Made by a program: the position numbers and the translations under genes
The notes under the pieces: model-generated
What the model was told of the DNA's origin: nothing
The model's database searches: none
The model's input: only the letters and a program-made list of their open reading frames with translations
Shown: positions 34,484-42,296 of the stretch, one piece after another
Position numbering within the stretch: the stretch's first letter is position 1
Layout: every line of letters starts with the position of its first letter
DNA from: Oscillibacter hominis
GTDB lineage: Bacteria > Bacillota > Clostridia > Oscillospirales > Oscillospiraceae
Assembly: GCF_014334055.1 (NCBI RefSeq)
Contig: NZ_CP060490.1
Location: 1,364,001 to 1,428,000, forward strand
Length of the DNA: 64,000 nt
Direction of reading: 5' to 3'

Positions 34484-34513
34484 ATCATAAGTTTGCCTCT
34501 CCCTCTTTGTCAA
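34484..34513 (-). promoter_or_regulatory. Promoter of the LacI-BMP-amidohydrolase operon
   Basis: Minus strand: perfect TTGACA (34513-34508), 18-base spacer, TATGAT (34489-34484). Confidence 0.8.
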
Positions 34514-34567
34514 GCAGTCTGTTCCTTTTTTTCCATCCTATCTCCATTTTTGTATGGTACTCATAAT

Positions 34568-34591
34568 TTTGGCAGTTCGTTTTGTGCCAAA
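34568..34591. repeat. Inverted repeat TTTGGCA-N10-TGCCAAA
   Basis: Exact seven-base arms in an otherwise featureless AT-richer intergenic stretch (34514-34690), upstream of the LacI operon promoter. It could be a second protein-binding site for that operon. No gene is seen in the stretch. Confidence 0.45.
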
Positions 34592-34690
34592 TGACTGCGT
34601 TTTTTGACCCGTCCACAAATCGGTTCGTCATTTTGACAAGACTCATAGAATGCAACCAGTAAAAAGGATGCTGCTTCCCACGGGAAAATA

Positions 34691-34727
34691 AAAAAGCAGC
34701 ACAGGAAATTCCTGTGCTGCTTTTTTT
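34691..34727 (-). terminator. Terminator of infC-rpmI-rplT
   Basis: 15-bp stem AAAAAGCAGCACAGG/CCTGTGCTGCTTTTT with a five-base loop. On the minus strand it ends in TTTTTTATTTT, a short distance after the rplT stop. Confidence 0.9.
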
Positions 34728-34740
34728 CAGTTCGATTGGA

Positions 34741-35094
34741 TCAGGCAGCCTTCTTGGCAACCTCTACCAACTGGGTGAACGCGGCGGCGTCATTGACCGC
34801 CATTTCAGCCAGCATCTTGCGGTTGATCTCAATGCCGGCCAGCTTCAGGCCGTGCATGAAGGTGGAGTAGTTCATGCCGTTCATCTTGCAGGCGGCGGAG
34901 ATGCGGGTGATCCACAGCTGACGGAAGTCTCTCTTCTTCAGGCGGCGGCCCACATAAGCGTAGGTCAGGGACTTCATGACGGCCTGGTTGGCCATCTTAA
35001 AGTGCTTGGACTTGGAACCCCAGTAGCCCTTAGCCAGTTTCAGCGTCTTATTTCTTCTCTTGCGCGTCATCATCGCGCCTTTTACTCTTGCCAT
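34741..35094 (-). CDS. rplT: 50S ribosomal protein L20
   Basis: A 117-residue L20, standard length. It starts [20 protein letters not shown] and contains [20 protein letters not shown] and [20 protein letters not shown]. It binds 23S rRNA early in large-subunit assembly, and in Bacillota it represses its own operon by binding the infC leader. Last gene of the operon. Confidence 0.98.
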   Translation of the reverse strand: MARVKGAMMTRKRRNKTLKLAKGYWGSKSKHFKMANQAVMKSLTYAYVGRRLKKRDFRQLWITRISAACKMNGMNYSTFMHGLKLAGIEINRKMLAEMAVNDAAAFTQLVEVAKKAA

Positions 35095-35119
35095 TTCGAA
35101 TAGCCTCCTTCTCTATCGC

Positions 35120-35317
35120 TTATTTATAGGGGATCATCTTGCGGATCGTCGCTTCGTTGGTGACATCCGCATAGCCGCCGGCACGGAGGCGTCTTCCGCG
35201 CTTGGTATCCTTCTTGGTCAGGATGTGGCTCTTATAAGCCTTGGCGCGCTTGACTTTGCCGGTTTTGGTCAGATTAAATCTCTTTTTGGAACCACTGTGG
35301 GTTTTCAGCTTGGGCAT
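35120..35317 (-). CDS. rpmI: 50S ribosomal protein L35
   Basis: A 65-residue L35, standard length, starting [20 protein letters not shown] and ending [10 protein letters not shown]. It lies 25 bases before rplT and 46 bases after infC, in the conserved infC-rpmI-rplT order. Confidence 0.98.
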   Translation of the reverse strand: MPKLKTHSGSKKRFNLTKTGKVKRAKAYKSHILTKKDTKRGRRLRAGGYADVTNEATIRKMIPYK

Positions 35318-35363
35318 GTTTGAAATCTCCTTCCGTATGTTGGGATAAAATAAACGCGCGGCG

Positions 35364-35882
35364 TTACTTGCCAGCCTTGGGAGAGAGGAACATGGACATA
35401 TTCCGGCCCTCTAACTTGGCAGCCTTATCCAATGTCGCTACTTCGGCACACTGTTCGGCAAATCGGGCCAAAAGCGCTCTGCCCAGATCCGTGTGGGCCA
35501 TTTCACGGCCGCGGAATCTAACGGAGACCTTGACGCGGTTGCCTTCGGCGATGAACTTCTGGGCATTCTTGAGCTTCGTATTGAAGTCCCCAATGTCAAT
35601 GCTCGGAGACATGCGAATTTCCTTGATCTCCACCACGTGCTGATTCTTTCTGGCCTCTTTTTCACGCTTGCCCTGCTCAAAGCGGAACTTTCCGTAGTTC
35701 ATCAGCTTGCAGACAGGGGGCTGCGCCTGAGGAGAGATTTTTACCAGGTCCAACCCCTGCTCATCAGCAATTTTCAACGCCTCCGCCGAGGACATGATGC
35801 CAAGCTGTTCCCCCTCGGAGCCGATCAGGCGGATCTCCTTATCGCAGATCTCTTCATTCAGTTCATGCATTACACTACTAAT
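35364..35882 (-). CDS. infC: Translation initiation factor IF-3
   Basis: A 172-residue IF-3. It prevents premature subunit joining and checks start-codon pairing. N-domain: [20 protein letters not shown]; linker and C-domain: [52 protein letters not shown]. The start is most likely the ATT at 35882-35880: GGAGGTG lies eight bases before it, while the first ATG (35870) is 20 bases away. Use of AUU is a known autoregulatory device of infC. The open frame upstream is leader sequence. Confidence 0.95.
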   Translation of the reverse strand: MSSVMHELNEEICDKEIRLIGSEGEQLGIMSSAEALKIADEQGLDLVKISPQAQPPVCKLMNYGKFRFEQGKREKEARKNQHVVEIKEIRMSPSIDIGDFNTKLKNAQKFIAEGNRVKVSVRFRGREMAHTDLGRALLARFAEQCAEVATLDKAAKLEGRNMSMFLSPKAGK

Positions 35883-36036
35883 GGTCGAAGCACCTCCATT
35901 CAAAAATAGCAAAACGCGGATACTTTCAGAAAGCATCCGCGCAACAACAATCCGCCCCTTTTGCGGCAGATCGATCACACTGTTAACCTCTTTGCTCATC
36001 GCTGGAGGTGAGGCGGATGTGCCTTCTTTGTTTTGC
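35883..36036 (-). ncRNA. infC 5' leader with attenuator (L20-leader type)
   Basis: About 154 bases from the predicted transcription start to the infC start. Just before the infC ribosome site, the minus strand forms a hairpin CGCGGATGCTTTC/GAAAGTATCCGCG (35941-35915) followed by TTTTGCTATTTTT, an intrinsic terminator within the leader. In Bacillota, L20 binding to such leaders triggers premature termination. The L20 recognition structure was not modelled here. Confidence 0.7.
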
Positions 36037-36042
36037 TCAGTT

Positions 36043-36071
36043 ATTATAGCAAACAAATATGCGTCTGTCAA
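36043..36071 (-). promoter_or_regulatory. Consensus promoter of infC-rpmI-rplT
   Basis: Minus strand TTGACA (36071-36066), 17-base spacer, TATAAT (36048-36043): both elements perfect. Confidence 0.9.
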
Positions 36072-36294
36072 TCAAAATTTTTGATTGTTGCCTTGATGCT
36101 AAAATCGTGGCAACTCCAAATAATAGTGGTATGTGGTGAGGCGCTGCATTGGCCGAATAGTCAGCAAACGATCTACACTTAAGAGAAACAAAGGTGATGA
36201 TTTTGCAATCAGCGCCGGGGACGTTCGCTGACGCGTGCTGACATCCTCCTCTTCGATTTTTTGCATCTTCTCAATTTTTTCTCGGGCTCACTGG

Positions 36295-36300
36295 TATAAA
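36295..36300 (+). promoter_or_regulatory. Extended -10 of the Asn/Gln micro-protein gene
   Basis: TGGTATAAA, an extended -10 without a clear -35. The sequence from 36072 to about 36290 holds no recognisable gene or repeat. Confidence 0.45.
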
Positions 36301-36359
36301 TCCTTCCCCACGGGTAAGAATAGCTTTGTACTCAGTGTTCCGCGAAAGGAGGTGCCCCG

Positions 36360-36479
36360 ATGAACGAGCGTAACAACAATCAGAGCAACAATCAGAATAA
36401 CAACCAGAACAACAACCAGAACCAGCAGAACAACAACAACAACCAGAACAGCAATCAGCAGAACAACCGCAACAAGTAA
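36360..36479 (+). CDS. Asn/Gln-rich micro-protein (39 residues)
   Basis: ATG at 36360 follows an ideal AAAGGAGGTG site by five bases. The 39-residue product starts MNERNNNQSNNQNNN and ends QQNNRNK; more than 80 percent of residues are Asn or Gln, the rest Ser, Arg, Lys and Glu. A strong terminator begins five bases after the stop. The coding text is AAC/CAG repeat-like, but the strong initiation and termination signals argue for a real, well-expressed gene. Such composition suggests a disordered or self-associating (prion-like) peptide; function is unknown, with a spore or stress role only a guess. Confidence 0.7.
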   Translation: MNERNNNQSNNQNNNQNNNQNQQNNNNNQNSNQQNNRNK

Positions 36480-36483
36480 CCAG

Positions 36484-36519
36484 AAGAAGGAACGGCCGAC
36501 CAGCCGTTCCTTCTTTTTT
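36484..36519 (+). terminator. Terminator of the Asn/Gln micro-protein gene
   Basis: 13-bp stem AAGAAGGAACGGC/GCCGTTCCTTCTT, six-base loop, then TTTTT. Confidence 0.9.
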
Positions 36520-36521
36520 GC

Positions 36522-36550
36522 TTGTAAGGTCCGGCAGAACATGGTATGAT
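36522..36550 (+). promoter_or_regulatory. Promoter of the EamA transporter gene
   Basis: TTGTAA (36522-36527), 17-base spacer, TATGAT (36545-36550), with extended -10 TGG. It overlaps the end of the preceding terminator. Confidence 0.65.
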
Positions 36551-36617
36551 AGTTTAAAACTGCGTGGGCCATACGCCGCAGCGGCATTCAGGAAGATTAA
36601 AGGATGGGATCAAGGAA

Positions 36618-37544
36618 ATGGATAAGCGCAAACTCACGGCACACTTGTTGGCCATCATCACGGTCACTGTGTGGGCCACCACATTTATAGCAAGCAAAAA
36701 ACTGTTGGGCATCTTTTCGCCACTGCAAATTCTCTTTATGCGGTTCATCCTGGCCTACATCGCCCTCTGGATCATTCGTCCCCGCCGCCTGAAGCTGAGC
36801 AAAAAGGAGGAGCTCTGTTTCCTTCTGATGGGCGTGTTTGGGGGGACCCTTTACTTCTTCACGGAGAACACAGCCCTTCTCTACACCCTGGCCGCCAACG
36901 TGAGCATCATTGTGGCCACCGCGCCCATCCTCACCGCTCTGCTGGCCCACTTCTGTACCCGGGATGAAAAGCTGCGCTCCAGCTCGGTCTGGGGCTTTTT
37001 CATCGCCATCACCGGCGTGGTACTGGTGGTGTATAACGGTGCCTTTGTGCTGAAGGTCAATCCCATTGGGGACCTTCTCTCCCTTTGCGCCGCCATCTCA
37101 TGGGCGGTTTACTCTATGCTTCTCAAGCGCTTTGCCAGCAAATATGACTCCTTCCTGGTGACTCGGCGCACCATGCTCTGGGGGATTCTCACCGCCCTGC
37201 CCCTGATTTTGATTGAGGGGAAGCCCCTCACTCTCTCCGCGTTGAAAGAACCCACGCCTCTCTTCTGCCTCCTCTTTCTGGGCCTGGTCGGCAGCGCAGC
37301 ATGCTATGTCTTCTGGGCCACCGCAGTGGAGCGGCTTGGCGTGGTGAAGACAAACAGCTACATCTATCTGGTGCCCTTCATCACCATCGTGGCAGCTGCC
37401 CTGCTGTTGAAAGAGCCCATCTCCTTTGCGGCCATCCTTGGCGCGGGGCTGATTACCGCCGGTGTGGTCGTGGCCCAGCGTCGCCCCAAACCCGAACCGA
37501 CACAAAACCCCGATCCGGAACAGGAAAAGAGCAGCGCCGAATGA
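36618..37544 (+). CDS. EamA/DMT-family transporter (10 membrane helices)
   Basis: A 308-residue membrane protein with two EamA repeats, the drug/metabolite transporter architecture. Repeat 1: ITVTVWATTFIASKKLLGIF, FMRFILAYIALWIIRP, YFFTENTALLYTLAANVSII. Repeat 2: LLSLCAAISWAVYSMLLKRF and KTNSYIYLVPFITIVAAALL with LKEPISFAAILGAGLITAGV. The tail is charged and cytoplasmic. Substrate unknown (often amino acids or metabolites). ATG 36618 is chosen because MDKRKLTAHLLAII begins the first helix; the ribosome site is poor for all candidates. Confidence 0.88.
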   Translation: MDKRKLTAHLLAIITVTVWATTFIASKKLLGIFSPLQILFMRFILAYIALWIIRPRRLKLSKKEELCFLLMGVFGGTLYFFTENTALLYTLAANVSIIVATAPILTALLAHFCTRDEKLRSSSVWGFFIAITGVVLVVYNGAFVLKVNPIGDLLSLCAAISWAVYSMLLKRFASKYDSFLVTRRTMLWGILTALPLILIEGKPLTLSALKEPTPLFCLLFLGLVGSAACYVFWATAVERLGVVKTNSYIYLVPFITIVAAALLLKEPISFAAILGAGLITAGVVVAQRRPKPEPTQNPDPEQEKSSAE

Positions 37545-37561
37545 ATTCGGCGCTGCTCTTT
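37526..37561. terminator. Bidirectional terminator between EamA and the flavin-binding protein gene
   Basis: Perfect 16-bp stem AAAGAGCAGCGCCGAA with its complement. It overlaps the last EamA codons and serves the convergent gene as well. Confidence 0.7.
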
Positions 37562-37574
37562 GATTGCCGCAGGA

Positions 37575-38072
37575 TCACCGGTTGTCCTTTGCAGATACCA
37601 GCTCAATGGCCTCCTTACCCGTCATGTGGTCAACGGTCAGTTCCAGCACGCCAAGGGCCGGCCACTCCCGCTGGATGACCCGTTCCCGGTTTTCCCCGCT
37701 GTCGTCCGGCGCGTATTTGAGGGCGATCCTTTCGACAGCAGCCCGCTTCTCACCATCGTCCTCCAGACTGCGTATTGTTCCAAACACAATGACGCTTCTG
37801 AAATAGGAGGTGTACTCCTCCGGAACCACCTGATCCCGGTCGATGACACAGAAGGACGCCCTGTTGTTTCTCCGGACCGCGTCCATCTTATGCCCGCTTT
37901 TGGCACAGTGGAAGTAGAGCTTCTCCCCATCCCAGACATAGCTCAGCGGCACAGCGTAGGGATACCCCCCTTCTCCGTACAGCGCTAACACCCCGGAGGT
38001 TCCTCTATTCAGGACCGCGGCACACTCTTCTCCGGACAGTGCCTGCCGCTTTCTTCTCAGCTCAGGAAACAT
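37575..38072 (-). CDS. Pyridoxamine 5'-phosphate oxidase-like / NimA-like flavin-binding protein
   Basis: A 165-residue split-barrel FMN-binding protein. Features: MFPELRRKRQALSGEECAAV at the start, LALYGEGGYPYAVPLSYVWD, KLYFHCAKSGHKMDAVRRNN, ASFCVIDRDQVVPEEYTSYF and RSVIVFGTIRSLED. Close relatives include nitroimidazole-resistance (Nim) and general stress FMN-binding proteins; the natural substrate is unknown. The open frame extends 42 codons upstream without family similarity, so the ATG at 38072 is used; ATG 38081 is an alternative. Confidence 0.85.
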   Translation of the reverse strand: MFPELRRKRQALSGEECAAVLNRGTSGVLALYGEGGYPYAVPLSYVWDGEKLYFHCAKSGHKMDAVRRNNRASFCVIDRDQVVPEEYTSYFRSVIVFGTIRSLEDDGEKRAAVERIALKYAPDDSGENRERVIQREWPALGVLELTVDHMTGKEAIELVSAKDNR

Positions 38073-38309
38073 ACATCCCATCCCTTCTACGAAACAGGCT
38101 TTCTCAGCCATGTGATTTGAACGAAATCTGGACTTCATTCGCCGCCTTTTTTCAGTCAACAGCAGCGGAATCATAGCATATTGGGAACAGAAAGTCAATT
38201 AAATCCAGCGGCAAACATTCTTGTACGTATAGGTATCCGGAATGGCATTCCTTGGTTTTGGGCAAGGCTCTCCTGCTGCTCCAGGACATCCGATGTGCGA
38301 ATAAAAAAG

Positions 38310-38340
38310 AAACGCCCGGCGTATAAAACGCCGGGCGTTT
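38310..38340 (-). terminator. Terminator of the SLH-lysozyme gene
   Basis: 13-bp stem AAACGCCCGGCGT/ACGCCGGGCGTTT, five-base loop; on the minus strand followed by CTTTTTTATT. Confidence 0.88.
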
Positions 38341-38352
38341 CCCTATCTTATC

Positions 38353-39990
38353 TCACCGGGGAATGAGCTGGAGGTTGCAGTCCACGTCGCCGGTGATTCC
38401 GGCCACCGTGCCCTTGCTGGAGTACTGCCAATAATTGGGCTGATAGTAGAAGGTCGGATAGAGCTTTTCCGACGCTGTGGTTTTATACTCGGCAAACCAC
38501 ATGGGATACTTGTTCAGCTGATCCATGTATTCGCCGTACTTGATGTAGCCCACATAGTTGCCCATATAGATCATAGGCTGGTAGCCGGCCTGGGCAATCC
38601 GGTCGCAAAAGGCCAGGGCGCAGGCGGAGGCTACGCCAGGGTCAGTGCCATAGACTCGGTAAGAGGAATCATGCATCTCCCAGTCGTAGGCCACAGGCCC
38701 GGTGATATTGTGCCCTTCCAACAAACTGATGACGAAGTCCGCCTCTTCAATGGCCTCCTCCACGGTGATGGCCTGGGCAAAGAAGTAGGCCCCGGTCTCA
38801 ATCCCTGCCGCGTGGGCGCCCTCCAGGTTCTTTGCATAGAAGGCATCCGCGTTCAGCTTGCCGCTGGAGGTGCCCCGCAGGCCCACCCGGATCATGGCAA
38901 AATTCACGCCGTCCGCGGCGGCGGCCTCCCAGTCGATGGTGGTGTTGGGACAGGCCCGGTTCTGATAGGCGGACACGTCGATGCCAAAGCGGGCCGTGTA
39001 ATTGCCCGCGCCATAGTTCAGCCGGCCGTTTTCCCAGTAAAAGCCGCTCTGATCCAGATCATTCACCTTCACCCCCTGAAGCACCGGGATCCGGTTTCCG
39101 CTATAGGAGATGGTCTCCCCGGTGACATTTCCGGTAGGCGTCAGGGCCGACCCGGCGGGAGTGTGGTTTTCCGATGGGTCCACAGGCGGATCGGGAACCT
39201 GGGGCGTTTCGTCCACCGCAACCTCGTGGCTGCTGAAATTGCGGATGCTGCCATCCACCGTGACGTTTTTCATGGTCACGGCCGTAGTGGCCCCCGGCGC
39301 CACGATCAGGTCGCCCGCAATGTGCATGTCGGCAAGAACCACATCCGGCGCGTTGACCATCAGGTTGCCGTTCACCTCCTCAGAATAGGAGCCGGGCTTC
39401 TGATAGAGGACGGAAACCATGTTGTCCAACAGGCTCACCACCTCCGCCCGGGTGATGGCGTCACGGGGCCGGAAGAGGTTCCCTTCGGTGTCGGTGAGGT
39501 AACGGGCCATGGCGGCCACATAGCCTTTTGCAAAATCGGAGATGTGCCCGGCGTCTGAATAGGCGGACTCCTCCGCCGCCTCGGGAATGCCAAAGGCGCG
39601 GGCCACCATGGTCACCGCCTCCTGGCGGCTGATGGTGTCCCAGATCAGCGCCCTGCCCTCATTGCCTAACATGACGCCGGCGGCGTTCAACTTCAGCACC
39701 TCAGACTCGCACCAGGTGCCCAGCGTGTCGGTGAAGGTCTCCGCCGCCGAGGCGGCCTGATAATGCATCACCCGGTCCAAAATAACGGAAAAAGCCCCGC
39801 GGGTGATGGAACTGTTGGGCTGGAAAGTCCCGTTTTCATACCCCTTGATGATCCCGTACTGCTCGCTCCATTTGCTGATGGCACTGTAGGCCCAGTGGCC
39901 CTCGGTATCTGTGAAGCTGGCCTGCGCGCTGCCCAAAAGCAGTGCCGCCAACAGCGCTCCCACAATCGTCACCCGTAGCGTGTTCCCCAT
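38353..39990 (-). CDS. Secreted SLH-domain protein with C-terminal GH25 lysozyme
   Basis: A 545-residue cell-wall protein. Signal peptide residues 1-25 (GALLAALLLGSAQA). Three SLH repeats follow (about 25-200; FTDTEGHWAYSAISKWSEQY, FRPRDAITRAEVVSLLDNMV), which anchor to secondary wall polymer. A beta-rich spacer (205-255, MHIAGDLIVAPGATTAV) and a Pro-rich linker lead to the GH25 muramidase (about 330-545) starting FGIDVSAYQN, with catalytic-site phrases FAMIRVGLRG and VAYDWEMHD. It should cleave peptidoglycan while staying wall-attached. Single-gene unit with AAGGAAAGGAACGGAT before the ATG. Confidence 0.93.
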   Translation of the reverse strand: MGNTLRVTIVGALLAALLLGSAQASFTDTEGHWAYSAISKWSEQYGIIKGYENGTFQPNSSITRGAFSVILDRVMHYQAASAAETFTDTLGTWCESEVLKLNAAGVMLGNEGRALIWDTISRQEAVTMVARAFGIPEAAEESAYSDAGHISDFAKGYVAAMARYLTDTEGNLFRPRDAITRAEVVSLLDNMVSVLYQKPGSYSEEVNGNLMVNAPDVVLADMHIAGDLIVAPGATTAVTMKNVTVDGSIRNFSSHEVAVDETPQVPDPPVDPSENHTPAGSALTPTGNVTGETISYSGNRIPVLQGVKVNDLDQSGFYWENGRLNYGAGNYTARFGIDVSAYQNRACPNTTIDWEAAAADGVNFAMIRVGLRGTSSGKLNADAFYAKNLEGAHAAGIETGAYFFAQAITVEEAIEEADFVISLLEGHNITGPVAYDWEMHDSSYRVYGTDPGVASACALAFCDRIAQAGYQPMIYMGNYVGYIKYGEYMDQLNKYPMWFAEYKTTASEKLYPTFYYQPNYWQYSSKGTVAGITGDVDCNLQLIPR

Positions 39991-40044
39991 ATCCGTTCCT
40001 TTCCTTTGTACGAATTCTTTGGTATTTTGTCGAAATCCAGTATA

Positions 40045-40083
40045 AAAAAGTTCCGCAAATGGCAGCCATTTGCGGAACTTTTT
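40045..40083 (-). terminator. glmS terminator
   Basis: Perfect 18-bp stem with a three-base loop; minus strand ends in CTTTTTTAT. Confidence 0.9.
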
Positions 40084-40119
40084 CTGGATTCCACATGGAC
40101 TCTCTTTTGGATCCGATTT

Positions 40120-41958
40120 TTACTCCACCGTCACGCTCTTTGCAAGGTTCCGGGGCTTGTCAATGTCGCAGCCCCTCTGAAGCGCCACATAGTAGGAGAA
40201 AAGCTGAAGCGGCAAAACACCCAAAGAGGGCTGGAGCATCCGATGGGTGTCCGGGATGCACAGGACGCTGTCCGCAGTTTTCTCCATCTTTTCCCGGAAG
40301 CTGTCCGTGGTCAGGGCCAGGACTTCGGCCCCTCTCGCCTTGACCTCCACCACATTGCTCATGGCCTTGTCGAACAGCGGCGCATAGGTCCCAAGGGCCA
40401 CCACCAGGGTGCCAGGCTCGATGAGGGAGATGGTGCCGTGCTTCAGCTCGCCGGAGGCATAGGCCTCGGAGTGGATGTAGGAGATTTCCTTCAGCTTCAG
40501 CGAGCCCTCCAGCCCAAGGGCGTAGTCTAAGTTCCGGCCGATGAAAAATACAGAGGCATGGTTAAAATACCGGGAGGCAAAATACTGGACATCCTCCGTC
40601 TTCTTTAAAACCTCCTCCATCTTGGCGGGAAGGCACAGCATCTCCTCAACGATGGCACAATACTCCTCCGCCTCAATGGTGCCAAGGAGGTCGGCAAAGT
40701 AAAGTCCCACCAGGTCCAGCACCGCCAGTTGGGTGGAGTAGGCCTTGGTGGTGGCCACGGCGATCTCCGGCCCGGCCCAGGTGTAAAGCACGTCGTCTGA
40801 CTCCTTGGCGATGGAGGAGCCCACCACGTTGACAATGGACAGCGTACGGGCACCCAGGCGCTTCGCCTCCCGCATGGCAGCCATGGTGTCCAGCGTCTCA
40901 CCGGACTGGCTGATGACAATGACCAGGGTGTGTTCATCCACCAAGGGATCGCAGTAGCGGAACTCCGAAGCCAGCACCACTTCCACGCTCTTTCTCAAAA
41001 GCCGCTCCAGGTTGTACTTGCCCACCATACCCACATGATAGGAGGAGCCGCAGGCGATGATGTCGATTTTTTGGATGTTTCGGATGTACTCCGGCGTAAT
41101 GTGAAGGTCCTCCAACACCACACGGCCGTCCTTGATGCGGGGGAACACCGCCTTGCGGAAGGCCTCGGGCTGCTCCATGATCTCCTTGAGCATGAAGTGG
41201 GGATACCCCCCCTTCTCCGCCGCGGAAATTTCCCAGTCCACATAGCTGTGCTGCTTTTCCACCGGCTCCAGCAGCGAATTGTACACCTGGATTCCATCCC
41301 GGGTCAGGACGGCGATCTCCCCGTCTTCCATGTAGCTGATGTCCCGGGTGTACTGGATCATGGCCGTCACGTCGGAGGCCACGAAGTTGAACCCGTCGCC
41401 ATAGCCCAGGATCAGCGGGCTGTCCTTCCGGGCGGTAATCATGGTGTCCGGGTCCTCTTCGCAGAGGATGGCAAGCCCGTAGGACCCCTGGATCCGCCCC
41501 AATACGCGGGATACCGCCTCCAGCATGTTTCCGGACTCTTGATAAAAGTACTCCAACAGCTGGGCCACCACCTCGGAGTCCGTGTCTGATGTAAATTGGA
41601 CGCCTTTTTTCTGAAGCGCCTCTTTGATCTCCATGTAGTTTTCAATGATGCCGTTGTGCACCAGGGCAAACTTGCCCGATTCGCTGACATGGGGGTGGGC
41701 GTTGACATTGGACGGCTCCCCATGGGTGGCCCAGCGGGTGTGGCCGATCCCCACCGTCCCCTCCAGATCGCTGCCGCCGTGGATCAAGTCCGAAAGCGCC
41801 TGGATGCGGCCCTTGGTCTTTTTCACCTGCAGCCCCTTCTGGGCCGAGCAGATGGCCACGCCGGCCGAGTCATAGCCGCGGTACTCCATGCGGCGCAGGC
41901 CCTGAAGTAAAATGGGCGCCACCTGCTCGTGGCCCACATATCCGATAATTCCACACAT
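40120..41958 (-). CDS. glmS: Glutamine--fructose-6-phosphate aminotransferase
   Basis: A 612-residue enzyme making glucosamine-6-phosphate from fructose-6-phosphate and glutamine, the first step to peptidoglycan amino sugars. The N-terminal glutaminase starts MCGIIGYVG (nucleophile Cys2) and has GIGHTRWATHGEPS and LVHNGIIENYMEIK. Two SIS sugar-binding domains follow (DIIACGSSYHVGMVGKYN, VIVISQSGETLDTMAAMREA), ending RNLAKSVTVE as in all GlmS. AGGAGG precedes the ATG. A self-cleaving ribozyme lies in its leader. Confidence 0.98.
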   Translation of the reverse strand: MCGIIGYVGHEQVAPILLQGLRRMEYRGYDSAGVAICSAQKGLQVKKTKGRIQALSDLIHGGSDLEGTVGIGHTRWATHGEPSNVNAHPHVSESGKFALVHNGIIENYMEIKEALQKKGVQFTSDTDSEVVAQLLEYFYQESGNMLEAVSRVLGRIQGSYGLAILCEEDPDTMITARKDSPLILGYGDGFNFVASDVTAMIQYTRDISYMEDGEIAVLTRDGIQVYNSLLEPVEKQHSYVDWEISAAEKGGYPHFMLKEIMEQPEAFRKAVFPRIKDGRVVLEDLHITPEYIRNIQKIDIIACGSSYHVGMVGKYNLERLLRKSVEVVLASEFRYCDPLVDEHTLVIVISQSGETLDTMAAMREAKRLGARTLSIVNVVGSSIAKESDDVLYTWAGPEIAVATTKAYSTQLAVLDLVGLYFADLLGTIEAEEYCAIVEEMLCLPAKMEEVLKKTEDVQYFASRYFNHASVFFIGRNLDYALGLEGSLKLKEISYIHSEAYASGELKHGTISLIEPGTLVVALGTYAPLFDKAMSNVVEVKARGAEVLALTTDSFREKMEKTADSVLCIPDTHRMLQPSLGVLPLQLFSYYVALQRGCDIDKPRNLAKSVTVE

Positions 41959-41989
41959 AAAATACTCCTCCTGAATGATATTTGGTCAT

Positions 41990-42176
41990 ACAGGACAAAC
42001 GCGCAGTCATTTGTCGCTTCCTCACGGCCGCAGCCTCTCTGTTTTGCGGTCGCCCGCATATTTACAAGCTGCGTAACGCACCCGTGGACGGTACGAAAGA
42101 GCATCCGCCGAATCCTCGATTCACTCTTTTCCTCGTTATCCTGCCTCTAACTTCACAGGACAGGCACATGGCGCTT
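41990..42176 (-). ncRNA. glmS ribozyme (glucosamine-6-phosphate-activated)
   Basis: On the minus strand the leader carries the conserved core: AAGCGCC (cleavage between A42175 and G42174), then ACGAGGAAAAG, AATCGAGGATTCGGCGGA and GGATGCTC, in the order and spacing of Rfam glmS ribozymes, followed by GC-rich P3/P4 helices before the glmS ribosome site. Binding of glucosamine-6-phosphate activates self-cleavage and mRNA decay, a feedback loop on GlmS. The 3' boundary is approximate. Confidence 0.92.
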
Positions 42177-42296
42177 ATGATGGGACGGGCCCATGTTCCT
42201 CCTTTCTCTTCTGCGTATGCTGCCCTCCGCCCCGACCAAGGGCAAAGGGATAATTTCCACTTTCCCCGCAGATACTGACTGTGGGAGGGATTTGCT

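Noticed and set aside
36360..36479. CRISPR-like or microsatellite repeat
   Set aside because: The AAC/CAG text has no constant repeat unit with spacers and keeps one frame with proper start, stop and terminator.
36288..36587. Minus-strand frame rich in Val/Leu opposite the Asn/Gln micro-gene
   Set aside because: It would encode a poly-hydrophobic stretch, but it is simply the complement of AAC/CAG codons and has no start signals; the plus-strand frame has an ideal ribosome site and terminator.
40045..40083. Long perfect inverted repeats as mobile-element ends
   Set aside because: The perfect 16-18 bp repeats at 8603, 19408, 19461, 40045 and 63225 all lie just after stop codons with T runs, so they are terminators. 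No transposase or target duplication is seen.
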